Shown in pieces: positions 23,290 through 35,200 of a DNA stretch of 64,000 bases. The translations under genes and the position numbers were made by a program. This stretch comes from Cinnamomum chago (Eukaryota; Streptophyta; Magnoliopsida; Laurales; Lauraceae). The stretch is from positions 70,138,001 to 70,202,000 of the forward strand of contig CP142451.1 in NCBI GenBank assembly GCA_038049695.1. The letters run 5' to 3'. Each line of letters begins with the position of its first letter. The stretch's first letter is position 1. The notes under the pieces were generated by a model that ran no database searches, had not been told where the DNA came from, and saw nothing but the letters and a program-made list of their open reading frames with translations.

Positions 23290-26200
23290 AGGGTGTGCTA
23301 CAACTATGATCAATATAGACCAATTTTAATTCTTTAAGGTAAACTAGTCACATGTGATGATTAATCAAACAATATGCGGAAGCTAATACAAACAATCACC
23401 ACAAAAGCAAGCACCACAACACAAAGGTTTATAGTGGTTCGGCCTCAATGCCTACATCCACTACCGGCTTGTGATCCAATCACCCCCACCGGATTTTCAC
23501 TATTTATGCTTTTCAATAGGCTAAGCAATAACCCTTACAATGTTGTTTTTCTAGGCTAAACAACAACCTCTCAATGTGCTTTTCTAGGCTAAGCAATAAC
23601 CTTTACAAGATGCTTTTCTTAGGCTAAGCAATAACCTTTACACAATGTTTTTCTTAGGCTAAGCAATAACCTTTACAAATTAAGATTTCTCTAAGAAGGT
23701 GTCTTCACAAAAGAACACTCTAAGAGATACAATTTAAGCACAATTGAATTGCCTCTAAATAGGCTAATATGAAAGTTTAAAACAAACTCACACAAACACT
23801 ATATGAATGCAAAGATGTATGCTCATGATGTGTGTGTGTGATAACTTCAATCAAGTTTAAAAAGAAGGCTTATTCAAATGTATGCTCAAAGGATTTCAAA
23901 GTTTAAGGTACATAAAAGATTTGATTGAAGTTTAATGCAAATCACATGTATGTAAAACAACTTGTTAATGATATGAAAATCAAAGAATCACAAGTTGTAT
24001 GAAAATGACTAACTTAGAACATGTGATGCATGTGCAATGTTGTTTTCAAAACCAAATTAATTTTACTAATGTTTAAATGAATGAAAACAACAAGTAATGT
24101 TTCGACCAAGTAAAAGACTCATGCTAATGCTATGAAAGAAAAACAAAGATTTTGTCTAAGCATGATTAAGAAAGTTTTTTACAACAACTTGGATTGAAAA
24201 CAAAGTGAGGAATCCAATCTTAATTAGATCAAAGATTAAGAGAAGAATGGATTCAACACATCATAGTTATCATGCTAAAATCATTTACCAAAAATTAGAA
24301 CAAAGCATATAACCTATGATTAAGAGAGGTAGAGCTTACTTAGAGATTTGACTTCATTAATCCAAGTATTAGCTCTCCAAAAGATCCTTTGGTCTCTCTT
24401 AGTTCATCCCCTTTTCTTTGTCTCAAAGCTCCTCAAAAGAGTCTTCAAAATAACTTTTTAAAAGGAATGAACTTCATTTTATACTCAAAAAGTTGAGTTC
24501 TACGAGTGCCCGGTCGACCCCATGACAGGGCCCGGTCGACCAGGTACACAACGGTCAGAAAAATGACCGTTGGAGCTCCAGGTACCCAGTCGGCTTGCAG
24601 TGTGGCCGGTCGACCGGGTCCCCTGGGCCGGTCGACCGGCCACACTGCTGGTCGACCTCCGGGACCAAAATTCCCAATTTTGCATATTTAAAAGTTTTTC
24701 TTTAGGGAACTTTTTGGGCCACTAAACCAAGCTTGAAAACATGTTTTAAATCATTCTAAGGGTTTTTAAAACATGAACTTAAAAAGCCTAAAAAGATTCG
24801 AAACTTTAAATCCAATGGCTTGCTTGATTTCTAAAAACTCTTTTCACAAAAAAATGCATACAAAAAAGATTCTGAAAAAGATAAATGTATGCAAGGCACA
24901 AACCTAAATCCTCAATTTGATTTCTCAAAAGTAATGCACAAAGAATTAGGTTTTCAAAAGAGTTTGGATTCTAAAACAAATGCATCCAAGTTTAAAACCA
25001 AAACATGCATAAATCAATACTTTTGCAAATCTTAAAAACAATGCATGTGATAAACAAGATTTCAAGTTTTTCTAAAACAATGCATGTGTGAAAATTCAAA
25101 TGATGCTAAAGTGAAAATGCATCCATCAAATTGCAAATACAAAATCCCTAACAGAGAGTAAGATCTTCAACATTGAAGGTAGCATTGAAACCAAGATCTG
25201 GTGGTAAATCCAACACATGCATTAGGACCAATTTTCTTGAGAATCTTAAACGGTTCGGAATTACGAGGGTGTAGCTTTTTGTTGGCTCCTGGTGGAAGGC
25301 ACTCTGGACGATAATGAAGCAGAACCATATCACCTTCCTCAAACTGAACTAATTGACGACGCTTATCTGCAAGTTCTTTATAAGAATCATTGCTTACTGC
25401 AATATGATGCCGAACTTCCTCATGAACCTGTTGCATATGGCGAATAAAATTATCCGCATCAGCACTTGGTCTTGCTTCGACTGGAAGGGAAATAAGATCA
25501 ACTGGTAGACGTGGTCTGGTGCCGTGATTCCTTCAAAAGGAGAAATGCCGGTGGATCAGTTGACTGAGTTATTATAGGCGAACTCAGCCATAGGCAGAAC
25601 CTGATCCCATGCAGTGAAATGGTCGCGCACCAAGCAACGTAGCAGATTACTAAGGCTACAGTTGACGACTTCTGTCTAACCATCGGTTTGTGGATGATAG
25701 GCCGTAGAAAATTGCAGCTTTGTTTTGGACATGCCCCACAATGTCTTCCAGAAGTAGCTAACGAACTTTGTATCCCTGTCAGACACAATGGTCTTCGGAA
25801 GTCCATGTAGGCAGACGACTTCCCTAAAGAAGAGTTGGGCAACTTTGTAGGCATTGGTTGTGTTGGAACAAGGAATAAAATGAGCCATTTTTTAGAAACG
25901 ATCCGCAACCACAACGACAAAGTTGAATTTTCTGCCGGTCATAGGTAACCCAAGTACAAAATCCATGCTGATATCTTCCCAGGGACCCTGTGGAACTGGC
26001 AACGGCTGATATAATCCCGCATTCTTCTTGCTTCCTTTGGCCAATTGGCAAGTACGACACCTCTCACAAATACGAGAAACATAGGGTATCATGTGTGACC
26101 AATAATATCTATCTCCAACAAGCGCTGAGGTCTTATCACGACCCAAATGTCCGCTGCATCCTCCAGAATGGAGTTCCCTGATAACATGCTTGTGGATGGA

Positions 26201-29200
26201 AGTATTTGGGAGACAGAGGCGACTACCATAGAATAAATATCGATCATGAATGTTGAAATATGGATGTTTGAGATGCTCACCCTGAAGGATCTCATTATAG
26301 ATGGTACCGAAGTCTTTGTCTGTCGCATAGGCCTCTTTGAGTTGCTCAAAACCCGATACAGAAATTGCCATGGTAGTCAGGAGATGTTTCCTACGACTGA
26401 GAGCATCCGCGATCACATTTTCCTTGCTAGATTTATGGCGGATGGTAAAGGTAAATTCCTGAATATAAGCGCTCCACTTGGCAAAATTAGTGCCCATTTT
26501 ATGTTGTGAATGAAGGTGCTTGAGAGACTCATGATCAGAGTAAAGCACAAATTCCCTACCTATCAGATAATGTCGCCAATGGCGAAGTGATTGAACAAGA
26601 GCATAGAACTCCAAGGCATAAGGAGAGTACTTGCGCTTTGAATCTGAAAGTTTCTCACTATGGAAAGCAATTGGATGTCCCTCTTGGCTAAGGACACTCC
26701 CAATGCCAACATTGGATGTATTGCACGCAACTTCAAACACCTTGTCAAAATCTGGAAGGTGGAGAACATGAGCTTCTTTGATTTTCTGTTTGAGTTGCGC
26801 AAAAGCTCGAGTTGCAGCATTGGTCCATTTGAACTCGCCCTTCTTTAAACACTCTGTAATAGGAGCAGTGATACTACTGAAATTCCTGATGAATCTCCTA
26901 TAGAAGGTAGCAAGTCCATGGAAACTCCGGACTTCAGATACTGTGGTGGGGAGTGGCCAGTCCAGAATTGCTTTGACCTTCGCTGGGTCCATTTTAATGC
27001 CATCTGACGATATGATGAATCCCAAGAATATAACAGAACTGCTCATGAATTTGCACTTCTTGAGATTGATGTAGAAACTTTCTCTACGAAGGAGATGGCA
27101 AATGGTGTGGAGATGAGTGAGATGCTCCTCCCTGGTTTTGCTGTAAATAAGAATGTCGTCGAAATAAACAACGACGAATTTCCCGATGTAAGGCTGCAAG
27201 AGATGGGTCATAACCCGCATGAAGGTACTGGGAGCATTTGTTAACCCGAATGGCATGACTAACCATTCATAAAGACCATCTCTGGTTTTGAATGTTGTTT
27301 TCCACTCATCACCGGGACAGATGCGAATCTGGTGGTAACCACTGCGCAGATCAATCTTTGAGAAGATGGCTGAACCTGTCATCATATCTAGCATATCATC
27401 TAATCGAGGAATAGGAAATCTGTATTTTACCGTGATTTTGTTGATAGCTCAACTGTCGATACACATGTGCCAACTTCCATCCTTGGGAATAAGAAGGGCT
27501 GGTACCCCACAAGGACTGAGACTTTCCCGAATGTACCCTTTTTGTAACAGGGCATCCACCTGTTTCTTGAGTTTTGCGTGCTCTGCGGGGCTCATCCGAT
27601 ATGCAGGTAGATTCGGAAGTGAAGAGCCAGGGTCGAGATCAATGGTATGTTGTATGTCTCTCATGGGTGGAAGAGTATTTGGCAGGTCTTCCGGGATAAG
27701 ATCGGAGAAGCATTGCAGGAGTGGCTTGACTGCTTCCGGAATGGACTCATGTGGAGAATCATCTGGCACTTGGCGGATAACCAGGGCATACATCAGATCA
27801 TGATCTCTGCTTTCCTGTTCAAATTTACTCATGGTTAACATCTGAGGAGTGGCCGCTTCTTTGGAGGCCTTAGCAGCATGCTGGGGTGGCAGTGGTCAAG
27901 GATGAAAATAGCGGTAGCGGGTGATACGTAGCGTAGCGGGGATACGTAGTGGCGTAGCGGTGCGATTTTAAAAAATCGCCAAAAAAATCTGAAAAAATTC
28001 CAGAAAATCCAGAAAATTGTAAAATGAAAGAAAATGTGGTTCTTTTGCAAAAGTAAGTAAGAAAAGGGGGCGTAGCGGTGCCCTCAATATATGAGGTCTT
28101 GTATTGCTGTATAAATAGAAAATAATAGTAATGATTAGTTTTTTCACATGTATTCATGTTTTTTAGTCATGCTAACTTAAAAAGTAATGAAAAGCTCATT
28201 AAAAAAAAAAAAATAGAACATGAAATAAAGGCATAAGAATTAAGAAGACTTAAGAGTTAGGTCATTACTCATTAGTGAACATTGAACAATCAAATATCAA
28301 TACTTCAACATTCAAGGTTCAAATTCAATCAAGTGAATGAATTATGAAGTGATCAACAATCAACATTCAACACCAATTTAGAAATGACAAAGAGAGTAGA
28401 GAGTTAGTGAAGGAAATAGGAATACCTTAATCACCACTAAAAGGAATGTCTACCAAGATTCAAGGGGCTATGGTTATCCTCATCCCCATCGGTGTTATCA
28501 TTTCTATTGGCACCATATTGAATTTGATATTGATGAGCATTGGGATCCACAAATCCAAAGAAGGTAGCCGCACCCGCATCATAGGAACTTGGAGGAGGTG
28601 GGGTGGATATCTACCATATTGCGTTTCACCATAGTCACCATATGAGTAGGACCCCGAAGCTGAAGACTGTTCTTTTCCTTGTTGTACTTGACCATATGGA
28701 AAATAGTCAAAATACTGTGAGGGTCCTTGTCCACTGTAACTAGGGTTCTACGAATCAGTCCATGATGCCGCTTGTTGTCCTCCAAAATCTCCACCCATAT
28801 TTCCTTGCTCATTACTACCTCCAGCCCCAGGTGGTGAATCTCTTCGGCGCCGTTGATAACCACGGCTTGGATCAAATCTTCCAGATGGAGGTAACACATT
28901 TACTTCCTCTACAGGAATGACATCGTCTTCATCATGTTGATAGTATTCACTAGTACCACCTGTCTCACCGTCTCCTTCTCCATCTCCTCTACCATGGTTA
29001 CTTGAAGAGATTGTGGTGGAACTAGCTTTCTTAGAAGCAGGTTCTTTCCCACTCCTCCTAGTCCTACTACTGGTACCTTCTCCCTGAGGTGGCTGACCTT
29101 CTGCAGGTGCCTCACCCATATCCTCACCTATCAACTCTTGAACTGTTTCCTGAAACCCCGGATCTGAATCTAGCAGTGGATCCTCTATCTTGGCTATCCA

Positions 29201-32200
29201 TGAGAGTAAGGGATCGTCCTCTCTAAATATGTGATCCAAATTAATGAGACAATGCAGGATTATCCCTTGCCCTTCTCTCCCTAATTCTGTTTCTCAACTT
29301 CAGATTGTAATGACAATATACAAGTTTGTGAGTTTCTGCATGGTAAGCCGATTCCTGACCTTCGTGTGGATCAAAGAGAAAGTGCTCCAATTTCTTTCAC
29401 AGTTAGAAGATGTTGTAGTTTGACTAAGGATGCGAATAGCTGCGCTCCTTAGATGTGGAACACACTCCCCAAAATTCATCCACCAATCAGCTGAAATGCA
29501 AAAAATAAATAAAGAAAATTAGATCGTATCACAAGATATCTACAATGTGGATTTGTCTTTTGTTCATAGTCATACTACGTGGCATCCTTCCAATCGATTG
29601 TATCACAAGAGGGTCAGCAAAGGTTCCTCTCCTTTGTGTATACATAGATATCTACAATGTGAAAATTAGATATAAGTCAGTAAACCCCTACAGCATGTAT
29701 GACAATTGGCACTTGGCAGCATAATTAAATTCTCTTAAGGAACCACCCACTCACCTCTTGTATGGCATCAATTTGATCATCTGGATTTAACAATTTCTTC
29801 AACACCTCCCGTAATCCTACCTGCAAGTCCGTATCTATTGCTTCAGTGTGTAGTTCGACATTGCGGTAATAGAATTCGGGATTCAAAAAATAACCTACAT
29901 TATAAATATGTAGAATATACTGTGAGCAAACAAGATAATAAATACATTAGTTAGGAAAACAAAAAAGTATCAAATTCAAAGATATATATTAATTACCTGC
30001 AACATGCACTGGATGGTGCAACTAATCGTTCCAACGGGCATCAATAATCTTTATATATTTCTCGTGATATCTAACATTTTCCATAATGGATTGCTTTGCC
30101 CGATCCATTGCTTCATATATAAAGCCCATTGTCGGCTTGTCATCACCATCTACAAGCCGCAACACTTTAACTAAAGGCTCAAAAACCTTTAATATCTTCC
30201 TCACTATCTTTCAAAATTTATTGTCCCTCATCAGGTTTGGGACTTCAAACTCCGGACCACTAGTTGCATTGCCCCATTTCGAACGAAACCATTCTTCTGT
30301 TGCAAACATCTGAATGAACTCCGTTCTAAACTTTACAAGGCTTTCCATAGCCAGAAAATGGGTTGCAAACCTAGGTAATCCTGGCCGCAGCAAGGCATGG
30401 TTATTTGTGTATCTTTTCATCAAGCTTAACACACATGAATGATCATATATAAATCTTGTAATTCCTCTACATGCCTTGATCAATGAAGCCACTTTTGTCT
30501 TCCTTCCAATCTCTTCCAAGATGAGATCTATGTAGTGTGCTGCACATGGGGTCTAGAATAAATGGGTCATCTTTTCCATTAATTTCAAACCTGCTGCCTT
30601 AAAATTGGCGCCATTATCTATAACAATCTGTACAATATACTCCTCTCCTACACTCTCTACAACTTTATCCATAAGAGTATATTTATGTGGCTGTCCGTCT
30701 ATGTTTAGTTGCATCAATGGACTTCACAAAGACGGTCCCAGCGACTGAATACACCAAAAAGTTTATTAATTGTGTTTGAGTGCCGCTGGTCCACCCGTCA
30801 CACATGATGGTAATACCATTCTGTTGCCACATGGGCCTAAACTTTTCCACCCAAGCCTTTATTTCTGTATATTCTTCTTCAAGATATTTAGTGCCCACAT
30901 CATATACGGAGGGCGCTTGTATACCCCGCCCAGCTTCGGTGGCAACATCGAGAATAGTCTGAAAATATGGGGAATCTACTGCTGTAGGTGGTATGTTCTT
31001 GTGAATTAGCCATTTTGCTGTAGCTTTGGCCATTCTATCTCTTGCAGCTTTCATTACCCCTTTCACAACACTAGATATTTTTGGTTGTTTAGCTCTCTCT
31101 TTTCTATGTGCTAGAGGATCATCAACAGGGGGAGGAACTACTCTTCCCGTAGAGATAATTTCTACATCAACATCCCGTTCCCGGGTGCTAAATGCCCTAC
31201 GTATGGACCCCGCAATGCCTTTACCCCTGCTTGGCACAGTAGTAGATGAGCCCCCTGCATCATAATATTTGCTTCCAGCAAATGCACGACGTTCATATTC
31301 TTCTTGTTGACTCATCAAAGACTCTCGACGTGCAGCCTCCATCTGTGCATCTTCCTCCTCATCAAAGTATTCATCCCCAAATACATCATAACGGGCAGCA
31401 TCAACATCTTGCCGCCTCTTTTCTTTTATCTCTACTTTTCTAGCTTTGTTTTAGCCAACCAAAGCTTTCATTTGTTCTCTGACTTCCCTTGGTACTTTGA
31501 TACAGCCAGCAACATTGTCAGATATGTGGCCCAAGTGATGCTTGAATCTTGTAATGCCCCCATTGGTCACTTTTCCACAGAATTTGCATTTGATTTTCAA
31601 CCTATTATTCTCAACTGCCACACCAAAGCTCCATGCGGGATCAATATCACGAGGCATTTTAACTGGTCAATTGGCAAAGACAGATAGATTGAATACCTGA
31701 CTAGCTATAAATATAAACAAGTAGTATACTAGTCTGTTAAAAATTAAAAAAACATAGAAACATGTTAGAGGAAACTTATATCACAAATCTAGGAACCATT
31801 TTCAAGACATTTGATTGGTATTCAAATATTAAAAATTGTTATTATTTTTTAAATAAATAAATCCGAAAATAAAAAAAAAGAGAAAAATCAATAAACATTC
31901 AAAATGTGATGGATTGATCTATGGGAAACATAGATCTATCATTTACAAGCAATTTCCAAGTGGTTTCATGGGTTGTCCATGAGTATTCACATTTTTTTTT
32001 TCAAAAAATAAATAAATCCGAAAATAAAAAATAGAGAAAAATCAATAAACATTCAAAATGTGATGGATTGATCTATGGGAAACATAGATCTATCATTTAC
32101 AAGCAATTTTCAAGTGGTTTCATGGGTTGTCCATGAGTATTCACATTTTTTTTTCAAAAAATAAATAAATCCGAAAATAAAAAATAGAGAAAAATCAATA

Positions 32201-35200
32201 AACATTCAAAATGTGATGGATTGATCTATGGGAAACATAGATCTATCATTTACAAGCAATTCCCAAGTGGTTTCATGGGTTGCCCATGAGTATTCACATT
32301 TTTTTTTCAAAAAATAAATAAATTTGAAAATAAAAAATAGAGAAAAATCAATAAACATTCAAAATGTGATGGATTGATCTATGGGAAACATAGATCTATC
32401 ATTTACAAGCAATTTCCAAGTGGTCTCATGGGTTGTCCATGAGTATTCACATTTTTTTTTTCAAAAAATAAATAAATCCGAAAATAAAAAATAGAGAAAA
32501 ATCAATAAACATTCAAGTATTGTTGGAATGATCTATGGGAAATATAGATCTAACAATATGAAGCTATTTTCAAGTTGTTTCATGAGTTTTCCATAAGTGA
32601 TAATGTTTTTTTTTTTTAAATAACATAAATCCGAAAATAAAAATAATAATATATAAAGAAAAAAAAAACAAAAGATATGCATGCAAGATCAAAAGGAAGC
32701 ATGGATCTACAATAAAACAAGACAATGATGCCATTATGTTGTGATTCATAGTAGTTAGAGAGTGATAATCTCAAAAGTTGAAAAAAAATCACATACCTAG
32801 ATGAAGAATCTTGTTTAGAATCTTTAGATTTCTTTCAATAGTTGAATGTTGGTGATTTGGTGGCAAGAAATCTTGAACAAATGGAATTGGGAGACACTTG
32901 GGACCACAAAGAGTAAAAAATAGCAAACATAGAGGGGAAGAGAGGGAAAAGAGGGTTAAAAAACCCTAAAAACGTCAAAAGGGGGGCTTTTATAACCAAC
33001 CCCCCTGTCATATCGGCCGCCACGGGTGCAATTTCCCGTAACGGCCGATATTTTGGCTGTAGCATGGCGGTATCGCCTGCTACGGCCGATATATCGGCGT
33101 GGTGGCCGATATTTACATCCTTGCCAGTGGCCATAACCGGGTTTTATTACCTTTCCACATGAAAGTATGGGTGTTTGTGTCATTATCAAGGACAACCTTC
33201 AACTTCTTTAGCCATGGGCGACCAAAGAGTATGTGTGTGACTTTCATTGGTATAACATCACACTTGATTGTATCTTCATAAGAACCGAGTTTGAAAGGAA
33301 CCATGCACTGCTTGTCAACCGGGATAGTGGAATCATTTACCCATGCAATTTTGTATGGCCTTGGATGCTTTGTAGTAGGTAGCTTTAGTTTTTCCACAGC
33401 GTCTTTAGCAATAACATTCATAGCACTACCGCCATCAATAATCAAATTGCAAGTTTTGCCCATGCAGTAAACTCGAGAGCGAAAAATAGGTGCATGATTA
33501 GAATCCTGTTCCTCTTGTTGATCTTCAGTGATCAAAAGATGGCGCTCAAGATATACAAGTGGTAAACCATCGGCAGGAAATTCGTCAAGACAAACGCTCT
33601 GAGTGTCAGTCGGTTTTTCCATTTCAATGTGCTCATCATACTCTTCACTGTCATCGGCTTCATTTTCTGCATAGAGATTCCAATGAGGACATTCTTTAGC
33701 ATAATGCCCTTTCTGCTGGCAGGAATGGCAGATTACTTCCCTTTTGTCAGCACGTCCTCGCGCACGAAGATCATTTTGTGGTGCCTGTTGCCGCTGATTT
33801 TGGGGAGGAAGTGGCCGTTGTTGTACCCCTTGGGGCGGCTTTTGCAATGCCTGTGGTGGCCTCGGTCGATTAACCGATTGTTGGCTGTAATTGGGAGTTG
33901 GAAACTGTGCCCCTCGAGTGGAAAACTCCCTGGCTTAGGATCTTTCTCGCCTCCTCAACTGGATTTCATGCTGTGCTTTGCGGGCTTTACAATAGGCTTC
34001 ATTGATATCATTGAAATCAAACATAGAAATCCGCTGTCAAATATCAGGACGTAAGCCCTCTGTATATTTATTGATAACGAGTCCATCATTCTCCTGAAGA
34101 TTGCAGTGCACAATATAGTCCTGAAACAGATTGGTATACTCATCCAACGAATAGGCGCCTTGTTGCAGACTAAGATATCCTTTATGCAAAGAATCAATAT
34201 AGTCAGAAGGAAGGAAATTTTGCTTGAGTCGCCGCTTCATATCTTCCCATTGGAAAATGGGATGCCCAAAGGCGAGCTCACTGTTTTCAACACTTTGCCA
34301 CCAAATGCGTGCAAGCCCTTTGAGCTTAACTTTCGTGAAGGCTATCTTTTGGGCATCATTCATGTTGTACCAGGCAAAATAGTCATCAAGAGAATTGAGT
34401 CAGTCGACGAAAGCCTTGGGATGAAGATCTCCTGAAAAATCACTGATTTCCAGTCTCACTCTTTTGGTGATGTCATCTGTATGTGGCGCACCGCGTGGTT
34501 CATGATCACCATGTTCAATGAAAAGACGTACCATGTCAGACATGGTTTCACGATGCTGATGTTGAGGACCGGGCGTGACTGGATTTACTTGGGTCATTAT
34601 TCCGGATGCATGAGGAGCGGGGTTTACAGGATTGACCTGAGGTCCAGTCCCGGATGTTTGCAGATCCCGCTCTGTGAGAACAGATTCAATGATACCTGTG
34701 GCCCGATGTCCTTGAAGTTCATTAAGAGCAGGTTCAACAATTTCTAGGCGCTCAATCACAATGTCCATGTCAGATCCCAATTTTGTTAATAGCTCATCCC
34801 GCTGGTAATTGGTGAAATACCCGTGGTATTGACGTCCTCGGGTAGCCATGAAATCTCAACTGCAAAGTTTTTTTATTTTTATTTTTATTTTTTGCAAGAC
34901 TAGCCGTGGGCTAGGTCGGGTTCAGAAACAGACCAGCCCAGATGTCGGTCAGTCCAAATTGCAGGCCCAAAATCAAGTGAAGCCCAATGGCAGAAGTCAG
35001 CACGTGGGCTGGGCTTGTTTCCGCCTCGGACTTTGTGCGCAGAAGGAAGAAAAATAAGAGGAAACGCTTACCTAATCGACCTGAAGAAGAAAAAAAACGA
35101 AGGTGTGGCTGCGGTGACGCTGGAGGCGATGGCAGCAATTGGAGAGGATGCCAACGGTGCTGGAGAAGAAAACGGAGGAAAGGCCGCTGGCGCCGTTGTT

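Larger units (their letters stand above)
23232..25153. mobile_element. 1.9-kb solo-LTR-like element inside the gypsy element
   Basis: It starts TGAAAGTCCTGGGATCC and ends AAAATCCCTAACA, with GAGAG duplicated on both sides (23227-23231 and 25154-25158). It contains a run of about 27 G near 23255, the phrase TTTATAGTGGTTCGGC common in plant LTRs, a minisatellite and a palindrome cluster. No coding domain was found, so a solo LTR is likely. Confidence 0.8.
27897..33123 (-). mobile_element. hAT DNA transposon, 5.2 kb, inserted between gypsy protease and RT
   Basis: The terminal inverted repeats are CAAGGATGAAAATA (left) and CAAGGATGTAAATA (right, minus strand). The flanks GCAGTGGT and CCAGTGGC agree at six of eight bases, fitting an aged 8-bp hAT duplication. 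Removing the element reconnects the gypsy frame. It carries a BED-finger/DUF659/hAT-C transposase gene, a 153-bp tandem array and subterminal GGCCGATAT repeats. A 1.1-kb relative with the same ends lies at 45160-46287. Confidence 0.9.

Noticed and set aside
24445..24691. Three overlapping 61-66 codon frames
   Set aside because: They are symmetrical translations of the GGTCGACC palindrome cluster.
28579..28899. 106-codon minus-strand frame
   Set aside because: It is an alternative frame of the hAT transposase C-terminal tail.
31830..32620. CRISPR-like array
   Set aside because: The units are contiguous 153-bp tandem copies without unique spacers, inside a plant hAT element.
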